A DNA stretch of 64,000 bases from Beroe ovata. Lineage: Eukaryota > Ctenophora > Nuda > Beroida > Beroidae. The notes beneath the pieces were generated by a model that had not been told where the DNA came from, did no database searches, and saw nothing but the letters and a program-made list of their open reading frames with translations. The number at the start of each line of letters is the position of its first letter. Positions within the stretch are counted from its first letter, which is position 1. A program made the position numbers and the translations under genes. Shown here in pieces: positions 38,116 through 47,645 of the stretch. Where the stretch lies: positions 78,126 to 142,125 of the forward strand of contig CAMPET010000151.1 of assembly GCA_946803715.1 (NCBI GenBank). The letters run 5' to 3'.

Positions 38116-39286
38116 ATGAACGCTGAGACACTTGCTGCTACCAAGAACGAGCTGCTATCCGAGCTTCACAAGGATGTATTTCTCACACCCAAAGGGATGG
38201 TCAAGTTTGTTCAGCTGTTTGTAGTGATCTGTGCATTTGCCATGACAACCAGTGCATCAGGTAATCCACGGATGATAGCATGTACAAATCAATCATTAAC
38301 CGAGGTCCGAGGGCTGATCAATCTCACACTCACCACTCACTCGACCAATTCTCACACTGATACATTCTCTTCGTTACTTGACATTCGAAATAACTGCAAA
38401 ACATCATATTATCCCCATGTCCCCCCTCGTCTAACTGCTCGTATAACTGCTCGTCTAACTCCTTGTCAAACTCCTCGGCGAGGAGTCCTCGCGTAACTCC
38501 TGGTCTAAACCCTCCATTTCAGGGACTACGACAATGCTTATTAAGCAGGGTAGCGATGGAAACAGCAAGCCGATGTATGATTTCTCGGCCAAAATGAGTA
38601 CCAGTTACCCCTTCAAAAAGTATAAATTCTCCCAGACCGTCTACGCTACGGCCAGCACGACCCAGCTCAAAAACCAAACGGATCACGATCTCGTTTTCAA
38701 GGACAGCTTCGAGTCTGAAGCCCAGTTCTACGTGTTTGTCGGTGTTATTTCCTTCCTCTACGTGATTGTAGCGGTCATCTCCTACGCGTGGTACAGGAAG
38801 TTTGAGTCGTGGAGCGAGTTCTTTGCCACGTACTTCACGAAAGTGGATTTCGTGATGACAGCCGCCCTTACCCTCCTCTGGTTCCTATCCGTAACCCTGT
38901 GGAGTGCAGGTTTCAGTGCACTCCGACGCGACCTCGATCCGCCCTACCAGTTCGCCGAGATGATCACGGCCGTGGTGAGCGATAGCGGCGCTGACGCCAC
39001 CAAGCTCTGCCCGGCTCCCCTCTTCTCGTGCATGTCCACGGATTCGTGGAGCAAGTTGTACGGCAGCGTGGTGTTCGGCTACCTCTGCATTCTCCTATTC
39101 GGCATCAACTGCTGGTACTGCTTCAAGGATACGGAGTGGCACGCGGAGCCCGAGAAGATCGCTGGCATTCTCCACATACGCACGGAGCAGGCTCAGTCGC
39201 CACCTGCTGCTCAGGGGGTGTCCGGACTGGCCGATGTCAACTTGGAGGTGGGCGATTCGGCCACCATACAGCCCGGTGCTATCTAA
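38116..39286 (+). CDS. Synaptophysin-like MARVEL membrane protein
   Basis: Four-pass vesicle membrane protein of the synaptophysin/pantophysin family, 302 residues. Two exons, 38116-38260 and 38523-39286, phase-1 junction after SASG. TM1 is MVKFVQLFVVICAFAMTTS. The vesicular loop holds YPFKKYKFSQTVYATAST. TM2 is FVGVISFLYVIVAVISYAWY, TM3 VMTAALTLLWFLSVTLWSAG and TM4 VVFGYLCILLFGINCWYCFK, followed by the family's conserved K-E/D-T-x-W (KDTEWHAEP). The tail is short and lacks the Tyr/Gly/Pro repeats of vertebrate synaptophysin, so it is closer to pantophysin or synaptoporin-like members. Cysteines LCPAPLFSC lie in the second luminal loop. In the family these proteins sit in small vesicles and bind synaptobrevin; a neuronal role here cannot be inferred from sequence. 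Confidence 0.85.
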
Positions 39287-40250
39287 TGGCGGAGTGGCGC
39301 CAGGGTGCCATCTGGATACAGTGACTCCCTCAGCGGCGATGAGTTTTGTTTAGTTTGAGACTAACTGTTGGAGTTTGTTTTGCAACAATCTGGGAGCGAA
39401 CCACACTTTTAAGGAAAAAAGAGACTCACCAATCCCTTTATTGACCAATCGGAGTCCTTGCATAACGGACAATGCCGTACTACTACTAGCTGAGTGCATA
39501 CTACCTAGTTAAATTATTCTTAGTCCATCAGTTCAATGATTTGGAAGTTTATTGATTCTTTATAGCCTTGTTAATAATGAATAATGAATAATGATATTCG
39601 CATATCATAATATACTGTTCTCAAAATTAAGTAAGTTATCGAATAGTTGTATGACTATTTTTATGACACCAAATCGATTTAACGTAGTTCACTTTACCCC
39701 TTTCATGGAATCATGTAATAGAAGTCAAATTGCAACTTTCTTAAAAAAATTCTTAAATCATTAAATATTTGATTTTTGCACCCAAAGTGTTCAGAGCAAG
39801 TTTGCTGGCTAACTTTTGTCTTGTGGACTTTGATTTCATGATCTATGTTTCCAATTTTGAGACACTTTGTTCTTCTTTACTTCTTTAGTAGATTTGTGTA
39901 CCTATTGAATTGCTTGAAGGGAGTTTTTCCTGATTGTTCAGCATATCTTTGTACATAATATCTTTAGGCAAGCATAGATGAGCAAAATTCATTCTTAATC
40001 TATTAATTACATTTACAATCACCTTAACTTCAGTACCTTTATCGCATTTATCGTTGTGTATAATGTAAATGGTTATTTCAAATTACCTATATAACTTCTC
40101 TATGTTATTGATTTGATCCATTGGCGTTTCACTGCCATTCACCCTTGTTGGTCTCACACTTCAAATTTGCAAAATTATTTGAAAGTTTCTATAATTGAAG
40201 AAATTCATCAAAATTTAACTTATTTTTACCTTGATTTCACTCTCAGAAGC
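39287..40250. other. Intergenic / 3'UTR
   Basis: AT-rich, 964 bp, no coding exon found. It contains AATAATGAATAATGAATAAT-type short repeats near 39570. TTTCACTCTCAG ends four bases before the next ATG. Confidence 0.6.
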
Positions 40251-41129
40251 ATGAACTGTATCTACCGTAGCCTCGTTACACGCCGAATTCCTCTTGTTCC
40301 ACGTTTGCTCTCTACCAACACTGCCACCACCGAAACAACCGTCTCAGGTGACGGCGAGGATTTCTCCCATGAGGAGCTCCTATCACCTGATCCCGGCATA
40401 TTCCACACTCGAACACTCGAGGTTCACCCAGCATTCAGAAGGTTCAGACCTCCTCGGCAAGCATGGATTCACAGCTTCCCTGATCTGGAAACGAAGCGAG
40501 GGCTAGCCGAGCTGCACCCTGCTGTGTTTGCTGCCAACCCCCGGATAGACCACATATACGAGGTTGTAAGGTGGCAGGACCAGTGTGTCCGGGAGGACGA
40601 GATTGAGTACACGAGGAACGAGTTGCCGGGTAGTGGGAGGAAGCTACGACCACAGAAGGGAACGGGCAGAGCCCGGATGAAGGACAAGCGGGCACCGCAG
40701 TTCAAATTCGGGGGAGTACCCCACGGGCGGAGGCCGAGAGACTGGGGATATGATCTCGATACGGATATCTTGTTGTCGGGATTCTGTGCTATTCTCACCG
40801 CTAAGATGGCCCAAGGCGATCTTTATATCGTGGATTCCCTGCAGAACTTCACCATACCCTCCTTGGTGGAGTTCAAGTCTCGCCTGAATACGGAGAGCGT
40901 GCTGTTTGTGACAGGATTTGCAGAGGGACTGACACCATCCCAGAACACTGAGATATGTTTCCATCCCGGCATAGACTTTCTACAGACAGAGACAGTCCAC
41001 CCAAAGGCTATTCTCTCTCACATGAAGTTAGTGTTGGACTACCCCGCTGTGACCCAGCTGGAGGACTGGGTTTTGACCCTCGGGCAAGATCATAATCTGG
41101 TTGAAATGTTAGAAACTCATGACAGATGA
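40251..41129 (+). CDS. MRPL4: Mitochondrial large ribosomal subunit protein uL4m
   Basis: Structural protein of the mitochondrial 39S subunit, near the exit tunnel. Single exon, 292 residues (human 311). The ATG at 40251 gives a typical mitochondrial presequence (MNCIYRSLVTRRIPLVPRLL); the frame is open further upstream but lacks such a start. Family signatures are HIYEVVRWQDQCVRE, GRKLRPQKGTGRARM, RAPQFKFGGVPHGRRPRDWG, ILLSGFCAILTAKMAQGDL and IVDSLQ. It is followed by the EF-hand gene 315 bp downstream on the same strand. Confidence 0.93.
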   Translation: MNCIYRSLVTRRIPLVPRLLSTNTATTETTVSGDGEDFSHEELLSPDPGIFHTRTLEVHPAFRRFRPPRQAWIHSFPDLETKRGLAELHPAVFAANPRIDHIYEVVRWQDQCVREDEIEYTRNELPGSGRKLRPQKGTGRARMKDKRAPQFKFGGVPHGRRPRDWGYDLDTDILLSGFCAILTAKMAQGDLYIVDSLQNFTIPSLVEFKSRLNTESVLFVTGFAEGLTPSQNTEICFHPGIDFLQTETVHPKAILSHMKLVLDYPAVTQLEDWVLTLGQDHNLVEMLETHDR

Positions 41130-41443
41130 GCTTTTGTTGGATAGGTATTAAAAAGTTGTGACGTTGTTTATATTTACTATGTCAAACCAATAACTGAGGT
41201 TATCTAATGCTCAAATGAGTACTTTAGTTATTGTGGATTTGAAAAAATGTCTGCTCTCTCTAAACTTACTTGCTATGGACTCTCAAGTACAAAACTAATG
41301 ACTGAAGTTGCTCGTGGAGTATGCTCCTATACCAAAGCAGCCCCTTCTCCAATTCCCAAATATTTCATTGATATATTCATCTTCCACTGTCCATCACCAT
41401 CACACACACGCATCACAAACAGCACAAAGTATAACAACTCACC

Positions 41444-43444
41444 ATGCCAAGCCGGAATAAGTCACTCGCTCCTGGTAAGCACGCAGATGTTACACTCCCT
41501 CCCCTCGCCACAAACTCTGACCTCTCCGCTTCTGTTGACGTTTCAGAGAGTTCACAGGTGCCCACACAAATCCAGTCATTGCTATTTGGAGCGTGCTCAA
41601 CTTTTCCAACTTCATGAATTTTCAACTATTTTCATCCCCTGAAAGTATTGCTATAACAGCGGGGATATAACTGTACTATTCCCACTGCAGAGTTACTACG
41701 CCTCCTGTCAAGCTGATGAGGACACCGAACCCGCCCTAACGACCACCGACAGTTCTTGCAATGCATGTTCCCAACTGGTAAAGGGCTCCATCACGCAGTT
41801 CATGACGAGTGAGAAGTTCCTGGAGAACAATCCCGACCGACTCGAAGGTAAGAGAATACTTCTTTGCTGTTGTACTTCTTTGCTGTTGTATCTCACGCTG
41901 TCTTCACTATTGAGCGAAAATTCCCCTCTTTTTGCCGTGTTATATCCCCTCCTCTTTTATTCAGGGTTCAACCTATTCGACACGTATGGAGAAGGTTACA
42001 TCAAAGCTGCCGATCTGGGAAATGCCCTGATAGCCGTTGGGTACTTTATCCCGCCCTCGGAGCTCGCCACTGTGTGCCGACATCTCAACATCACGCCCTC
42101 GTCACAAGTGGATGTTCGGCTCTTCATGTCCGTACTGGCCCATCAGATGATGGATAGCAGTGAGAATCAGATAATGGATGCGTTCAGGATTTTCGACAAA
42201 GAGGGTCGAGGCAATATAGGTTAGTGTCGAGCATTCAACAGTAGCTAACTTTAATTGTCGATAAAGCAATCTGAACAGTAAGTAGCTTATAGTTATAGTC
42301 AAAGTAGATTTCCCGTCTCCCTAAAATCGAATCCTCCTCTAATAGCACACATAATGGCAGCGAACAGGACGGTGAAACTTGTCAACATTCCCGGACTTCT
42401 CAATTATTCCCACGGTCTCACGCTCCAGCAACGACTCTGGCAACTGTCCAAATCCCACCGTACGAACTATCTCATCCTCTGTCAACACACGCCAGTTTAC
42501 ACCTTCGGCAAGCGACAAGCTGAAGATGAATTCACCAAACACGAAATTTCCCGATTGAGGGAGATTGGTGCTGACTGCTATCAAACTAAACGTGGAGGTC
42601 TTGTTACATTTCACGGTCCAGGTCAACTAGTGGTGTATCCTATCCTCAATTTACGTAACTTTAACCAAGGTATCAGATGGTACGTTCGACAACTTGAAGA
42701 CCTCATTATAAGAACGTGTGGTGATTTCGAAGTAGAGGCTGGGACTTGCGAGCACGTCGGAATTTGGGCGGGGCATAATAAGATTTGCGCGTTGGGTGTG
42801 AACGTGCAGCAAAGCTGTACAACTCATGGCTTGGCACTGAACTGCAACACGGATATGTCGTGGTTTGGTCACATTGTGCCCTGTGGAATTGTGAGTAGAG
42901 GCGTGACGAGTTTGAGTAAAGAGTTGGGAAGGGATATACTGGTTGAGGATGTGAAGGGAGTGTTGGTAAAACAGTTTGAAGAAGTGTTTCAATGTAGAGT
43001 GCTGGACTGATAGCATTTGTATGGGGACAGTTATGTTTAGTGTTATACAGTCTTACAGTAGGTATGAAGATTGTCAGATAATCGGGATAGTTCGAATTTA
43101 TGCAGTGAGCATTGAATTGTTTTTGTTCTTATAATTTGTATTCTTACCGGCATCGTCTTTGAATTTTGATTGACTGTCTAAAACTGCTCATCTCTTGCAA
43201 CCACCTGTCTTTGATCTCATATTCTGAGGCATAGTGATGTCATATCTTCATCGCCGTTCACCATGTATATAGGTTCTCAAACACCCGTATATCCTCAGAT
43301 TCTCGGGAACTGAAGCACATTATGACGGTGTTGGGGGTGCAAACGGACGAGGAGCAGATGGATGACATGATCCGGGAGGTAGACGTTGACGGAGATGGGG
43401 ACATCGATTTCCAGGAGTTTGTCATGATGATCAAGAAGCAGTGA
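41444..43444 (+). CDS. EF-hand (calmodulin/troponin C-like) calcium-binding protein
   Basis: Calcium sensor with an unusual 75-residue N-terminal extension, 223 residues. Four exons, 41444-41557, 41691-41847, 41965-42219 and 43299-43444, all in phase. The Ser/Thr-rich extension (SDLSASVDVSESSQ) has no known domain. The core is calmodulin-like: EF1 loop DTYGEGYIKAAD (ends in Asp rather than Glu), EF2 degenerate (ITPSSQVDVRLF), EF3 DKEGRGNIDSRE (Arg at loop position 5, probably weak) and EF4 DVDGDGDIDFQE canonical. Only EF4 is clearly competent. MTVLGVQTDEEQMDDMIREV is close to calmodulin helix sequence, so it could also be called a calmodulin-like or centrin/troponin C relative. LIPT2 is entirely inside the last intron, same strand. 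Confidence 0.83.
42354..43010 (+). CDS. LIPT2: Octanoyl-[ACP]:protein N-octanoyltransferase (lipoyltransferase 2)
   Basis: First enzyme of mitochondrial lipoic-acid synthesis: it transfers the octanoyl group from acyl carrier protein to the H-protein and E2 subunits. Intronless, 218 residues, close to LipB/LIPT2 length. Signatures are HTPVYTFGKR, KRGGLVTFHGPGQLVVYPIL, the catalytic Lys in NKICALGV (about residue 143) and the catalytic Cys in HIVPCGI (about residue 177), preceded by THGLALNCN. Both active-site residues are intact. It lies wholly within the third intron (42220-43298) of the EF-hand gene on the same strand. CCTCCTCTAATAG ends eight bases before the ATG, which could provide an independent 5' end by trans-splicing. 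Confidence 0.94.
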   Translation: MAANRTVKLVNIPGLLNYSHGLTLQQRLWQLSKSHRTNYLILCQHTPVYTFGKRQAEDEFTKHEISRLREIGADCYQTKRGGLVTFHGPGQLVVYPILNLRNFNQGIRWYVRQLEDLIIRTCGDFEVEAGTCEHVGIWAGHNKICALGVNVQQSCTTHGLALNCNTDMSWFGHIVPCGIVSRGVTSLSKELGRDILVEDVKGVLVKQFEEVFQCRVLD

Positions 43445-43833
43445 TAGACGGGGGTTTTTGCACTTAAACACTGTTAGACCGTAGATTCTATAAACCCAGT
43501 GAGAGACTAGAGATTTGTTGAGTTAAGATTTTAGAGATGACGTTTTCGATTGTTGATTGGAGATGAGAAATCCCCTATGGAATGTGGATTTTGATCCAGA
43601 ATGTTACTTCCGACTGACCGAATGTTGACGATGATGTATTTCATATTGTGTGACTTTCCAATTATTGTACAGACATGCAGTTATAGTAAATTTGAATTGC
43701 ACAGTCCATTTCGTAATTTTTTCTACTGTATCAATTATACAGAAACAATTAACATTCAGGAGCCATTTCTATCGCCACGTTTCACTGCATCTAACATTTT
43801 CACACCCCCCTACCGAAGGTAGAAAGTCCTGCA
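43445..43833. other. Intergenic EF-hand 3' flank / eL34 promoter
   Basis: No coding signal. A pyrimidine/C-rich stretch CACACCCCCCTACC precedes the eL34 start by about 25 bases and may mark the transcription start of a ribosomal-protein gene. Confidence 0.45.
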
Positions 43834-44175
43834 ATGGTTCTGAACAGAGTCACGTACAGGAGAAGATTGTCCTATAACACCAAGAGCAACAAGACCCACC
43901 TCTGCAAGACGCCCGGAGGCAAACTGGTCTACCACTACTCAACAAAGAAAACTCGAGTTAGTAAGTGTGGAGACTGCAAAGAAGCTCTCAGAGGTATTCC
44001 AGCTGTAAGGCCAATTAAACTAGCGACACTGTCAAAACGAGTGAAAACTGTCAACAGAACCTATGGTGGGAGCAAGTGTGGAAAGTGTGTAAGATCACGA
44101 ATCGTCCGAGCATTCCTGATTGAGGAAGCGAAGATCGTTGCTAAAGTCATGAAAGCACAGGCAGCCAAAAAGTAA
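43834..44175 (+). CDS. RPL34: 60S ribosomal protein eL34
   Basis: Cytosolic large-subunit ribosomal protein, intronless, 113 residues (human 117). [55 protein letters not shown] and [15 protein letters not shown] are diagnostic. The zinc-binding cysteines K-CGDC and K-CGKC are present. It ends 179 bp before the UBE2J1 ATG on the same strand. Confidence 0.97.
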   Translation: MVLNRVTYRRRLSYNTKSNKTHLCKTPGGKLVYHYSTKKTRVSKCGDCKEALRGIPAVRPIKLATLSKRVKTVNRTYGGSKCGKCVRSRIVRAFLIEEAKIVAKVMKAQAAKK

Positions 44176-44354
44176 TCTATTGTCCCGTTTGATAATTTTT
44201 ATCTCACTCTTGTTAAGTTGTTTGATTCGTTTCAATGATTTATCAGTAATTTCCAATAATTTCACATGCAGCTGATAAATCTACATTCATTGCTAGACTT
44301 ATACCAATTTCCCCATTTTTACCAGGCCGTATGGCATTAGAAGACTGAGTTGCA

Positions 44355-45230
44355 ATGACGTCACCAAGTGGAAAAGAGAAGTTGAACAGAAACTGTCCCG
44401 GTGTGAAGCGGTTAATGCGAGAGGCTGCTGAACTGAGTAATCCCACTGAACACTACTATGCAGCACCTCTGGAGGACAACCTTTTCGAATGGCATTTCAC
44501 TGTCAGAGGGCAGGAAGGAACTCCATTCGAGCGAGGAATTTATCACGGCCGGATCATATTCCCTGTGGAATATCCACTGAAACCACCCGCAGTAATACTT
44601 CTCACTCCAAACGGTAGGTTTGAGATCAATAAGAAGATTTGTCTGAACATATCGGAACACCACCCTGAAACATGGCAACCTAGCTGGAGCATAAGGACAG
44701 TTTTGCTTGCTATTATTGGATTTATGCCAACACCCGGTAAAGGTGCTATCGGAGCTCTTGACTGGACTGATGAGGAAAGAAGGAAACTGGCAGCAGCTTC
44801 CTTGCACTGGAAATGCAAAGGATGTAATGCTCATAATGGTGATACCTTGCTGCCAGTAACGGAACAGGGAACTGTCAAGGAGGAGACAGACAAGTATGCA
44901 TCTGAGTTGAATTTCAGTGCTGAGAAATCTACCCAGGAACCGGGTGATGAGGCTACAAAGGGGGAAACAAATAGTTCAGTAAGAGAAGAATCAAACCGGT
45001 CTGAATCAGATGTTCCCCCATCTCCAGTTCAAAGCACTCCCATACAGACACCGTCATCACCTTTACCAAGCCAAGGAAATGGACATTCGTCAGTTCTTCC
45101 CGTCAACCCACAACCAACTGGGGGTTCTTGTAGCCTGTTCTTCATGTATCTACTAATTGGACTCATAACTGCTCTTTTTGTCAGGCGATTCATAAAAAAC
45201 TTCCGGCAAGAATTTTCACAGTTTGAATGA
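44355..45230 (+). CDS. UBE2J1: Ubiquitin-conjugating enzyme E2 J1 (Ubc6-like, ER membrane)
   Basis: Tail-anchored E2 of ER-associated degradation. Intronless, 291 residues (human 318). The UBC fold spans about residues 10-150: GVKRLMREAAEL, YHGRIIFPVEYPLKPPAV, catalytic Cys at about residue 96 in NKKICLNISEHHPETWQP, WSIRTVLLAIIGFMPTPGKG and GALDWTDEERRKLA. A Ser/Pro/Glu-rich linker follows, then a C-terminal membrane anchor (about residues 258-280, FFMYLLIGLITALFV). A five-codon upstream ORF (ATG at 44331) lies in the leader. TTTTTACCAG ends at 44325, so the leader may begin there if trans-spliced. Confidence 0.95.
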   Translation: MTSPSGKEKLNRNCPGVKRLMREAAELSNPTEHYYAAPLEDNLFEWHFTVRGQEGTPFERGIYHGRIIFPVEYPLKPPAVILLTPNGRFEINKKICLNISEHHPETWQPSWSIRTVLLAIIGFMPTPGKGAIGALDWTDEERRKLAAASLHWKCKGCNAHNGDTLLPVTEQGTVKEETDKYASELNFSAEKSTQEPGDEATKGETNSSVREESNRSESDVPPSPVQSTPIQTPSSPLPSQGNGHSSVLPVNPQPTGGSCSLFFMYLLIGLITALFVRRFIKNFRQEFSQFE

Positions 45231-45646
45231 TCTTCTCAGTTTTTGAAATGATTTATGGGGGGTATTCGAATAGAAGCAATAAACATAGAATAGCCTCGCG
45301 GAGGTGATGAATGGAATCCAAATTTTGCAAAATAAGATAAATGATGATTATTACAATTAATTGATGATTTAATAGATTAAATAATGAATATTTGATAATG
45401 CGTGAAATAGGTACTTTTATTCTCTAGAAGACCAGACGCAGGTTAATTTTACAATTAATTTTCGCCCCTTCATTTGACCATTGTGACTTTTGAAGTTTTG
45501 ATATCCATATCGTACTTCAATTAACTATCACTAGGATTTCAATGTTTTTATTCTTCTTATGGAAGATATGTTGGAGATTATTAAGGGGATCTTCTGAGTA
45601 AGTTTTCATCATCTGGATCAGAAAAACGGAATGAGTTGTTGGGAAG
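45231..45646. other. Intergenic
   Basis: AT-rich, no coding signal, 416 bp between two codirectional intronless genes. Confidence 0.6.
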
Positions 45647-47125
45647 ATGATCCTAGATGTACCACATTTTCTACTTGATGTTCAAAATGTCGTGACTTTC
45701 TATGTTGGTGGCGAAAGCTTTTCCATATCCAGAGCTCTAATAAAATATCATAGTTCCCATCTTGATGACTCGTTGGATGGTGAAAACGCCCTGTTCTTTC
45801 CAGACTTCTCTCAAGTTCCTCGAATATTTGAACAGTGTGTCAATCTGCTTAAAGGGTTGGAGGTTACTGTTGATATGGAAAATTTTGGCGGCTTTTTAAA
45901 GTTTTCAGTGCTTAACAAGGTCGAAACTATGTACGAGAAGCTACTTGATTGGTTAGACAAGGAATACCAGGAAAGGAATATTAGTTTCATGAAAATCTAT
46001 AAATTTGCTCGCAAGGCTATAAGATTTGATCGCCAAAGAGTTCAGATACTGGATCACTGCAAAAATCTCTTGGCCACATCAGGAATATTCATTATTGAGA
46101 ACGAACTGACGCATATACCAGTAGACACATTCGATGTGCAGTTTATTGACCTACTCATCGATTCAAGCTATATTTGGATAACCCTGCCCTTCCTTAAGCA
46201 ACTCGTGTTCAAGCAGTCTAGAGCTGAAATGATCTTGCCTGCATTTAACAATGATGCTATAATTTCTTCTCTGGCTTGGAATGCCGAGTTTACAACTGAT
46301 TTTCTCCCCCACATATCCTGTATTCTTGCTGAGTCAGAACCAAAACACCTGCTTCTTCTCATCAAAATTCAGGCGAAAGTATTCCAAGTAAAAAATCAAC
46401 TGGGCAGAAGGAATTTCCCCTTGTTAGAACCTGATATTTTCCTCGAGTCTCCAGTGAAGAGAAACAAGGTCCTGTCTCTTCCAGCAAAAGATATATTGGA
46501 ACTGAAGCAACAAATGAGCTTACGTGAAATAGTATTCTGTGACTTGGTCTTGTCGTGGCTCAAAGCTAATGACACTTCGGTGAAGAAGATATGTGTGTTT
46601 GTGCGGAAGTTTTGGGAAAAAATTGACCTAACAAAGCTTAGTCAAGGATTTCTGCATGACTTGAGAAGACACCTGACTTCTATATGTTCTGGACATGGTG
46701 GTGATGTCAGTTTGGACTTACCAGGTAAAGACTCTCGATCTCAAACTTGTGATTTCGATGGATTTGGATTTAAACTTACTCAACATGCAATCCGAGTTTT
46801 AAAGAAAGGTTACCCAGTAACTTTGACCCATCATTGCCCTATAGCTGGTTGCGAAGCAGATAACAAATTATATGGGGTTTGTTTCCAGCTTGCGAACGAT
46901 TTGCCATGTTATTCTATCCAAAGAGCTTCACAGCCTCCACAAACACACCAGCATACCATTCCCCCACATTTTTGGTTGTCGTTCAATGGATACGAGATGG
47001 TTTCATTAGTTACAAATAAGCATAGTGACATTTTGGAAATGCTCTCTTCAGAATCGGTAGCAAGGGTCTATGTGTCGTGTATGCTTGATATTAGAGATAA
47101 TCCCGTACTCGAACGTTTGAATTGA
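45647..47125 (+). CDS. Orphan BTB/BACK-like protein
   Basis: Intronless, 492 residues. The first 70 residues (VTFYVGGESFSISRALIKYH, then ALFFPDFSQVPRIFEQCVNL) have the shape of a divergent BTB domain. The long alpha-helical middle resembles a BACK domain (FMKIYKFARKAIRFDRQRVQ, LPAKDILELKQQMSLREIVF, CDLVLSWLKAND). No Kelch repeats follow. The C-terminal third holds paired Cys/His (THHCPIAGC) and could be a MATH/TRAF-like or other ligand fold, which I cannot decide. If the BTB reading is right it may be a CUL3 adaptor, but that is inference. Confidence 0.6.
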   Translation: MILDVPHFLLDVQNVVTFYVGGESFSISRALIKYHSSHLDDSLDGENALFFPDFSQVPRIFEQCVNLLKGLEVTVDMENFGGFLKFSVLNKVETMYEKLLDWLDKEYQERNISFMKIYKFARKAIRFDRQRVQILDHCKNLLATSGIFIIENELTHIPVDTFDVQFIDLLIDSSYIWITLPFLKQLVFKQSRAEMILPAFNNDAIISSLAWNAEFTTDFLPHISCILAESEPKHLLLLIKIQAKVFQVKNQLGRRNFPLLEPDIFLESPVKRNKVLSLPAKDILELKQQMSLREIVFCDLVLSWLKANDTSVKKICVFVRKFWEKIDLTKLSQGFLHDLRRHLTSICSGHGGDVSLDLPGKDSRSQTCDFDGFGFKLTQHAIRVLKKGYPVTLTHHCPIAGCEADNKLYGVCFQLANDLPCYSIQRASQPPQTHQHTIPPHFWLSFNGYEMVSLVTNKHSDILEMLSSESVARVYVSCMLDIRDNPVLERLN

Positions 47126-47645
47126 TATAACTATATAAGGTTTTATTTTGATGACGAATTAAGATATACTTCTTTATGTTTTTGATCTGTAATCTGTTTC
47201 TTAATAGTGTGGAATTTAAACATGTACAGTAGGGCGAACAAAAAAACCCGAGTTTCTCCAATCAATGCGAAGGCCTGCTCATCCATTGCTACCTAGCCTT
47301 AAAATCACCCACAAAAAATTTTGCGATCCAACTCGGTCGGGGAATGCCTGCAAATGCCACGCCAATTTTTTCCTGCTGCTTATACATTGTACAGTGTGAT
47401 TATCTATACCTATTCATTAGTTAATTATGATGTAACTAAATTTTATTGCAGTTGACTGGGAGTATTTCAGTACCAGACGTTCAATAGATCGACTCATCAT
47501 TGACTCATCATTGCAATTGACTCATCATTGCAAATGAATATTTTGATAAATTTCTCATCAACTTATAAATTCAGCTCCCCTTATGACAAGGAGACTATGA
47601 CTCATCAAACTTAGTTAACTTGAGATTGGACCTTCCTCTCGAAGA
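47126..47645. other. Intergenic
   Basis: No gene seen. A short tandem repeat of GACTCATCATTGCA (three copies, about 47488-47535) lies here. Confidence 0.55.

Noticed and set aside
40113-40250. Upstream extension of the MRPL4 frame to an earlier start
   Set aside because: The ATG at 40251 gives a mitochondrial presequence and follows a 3' splice-site-like TCTCAG.
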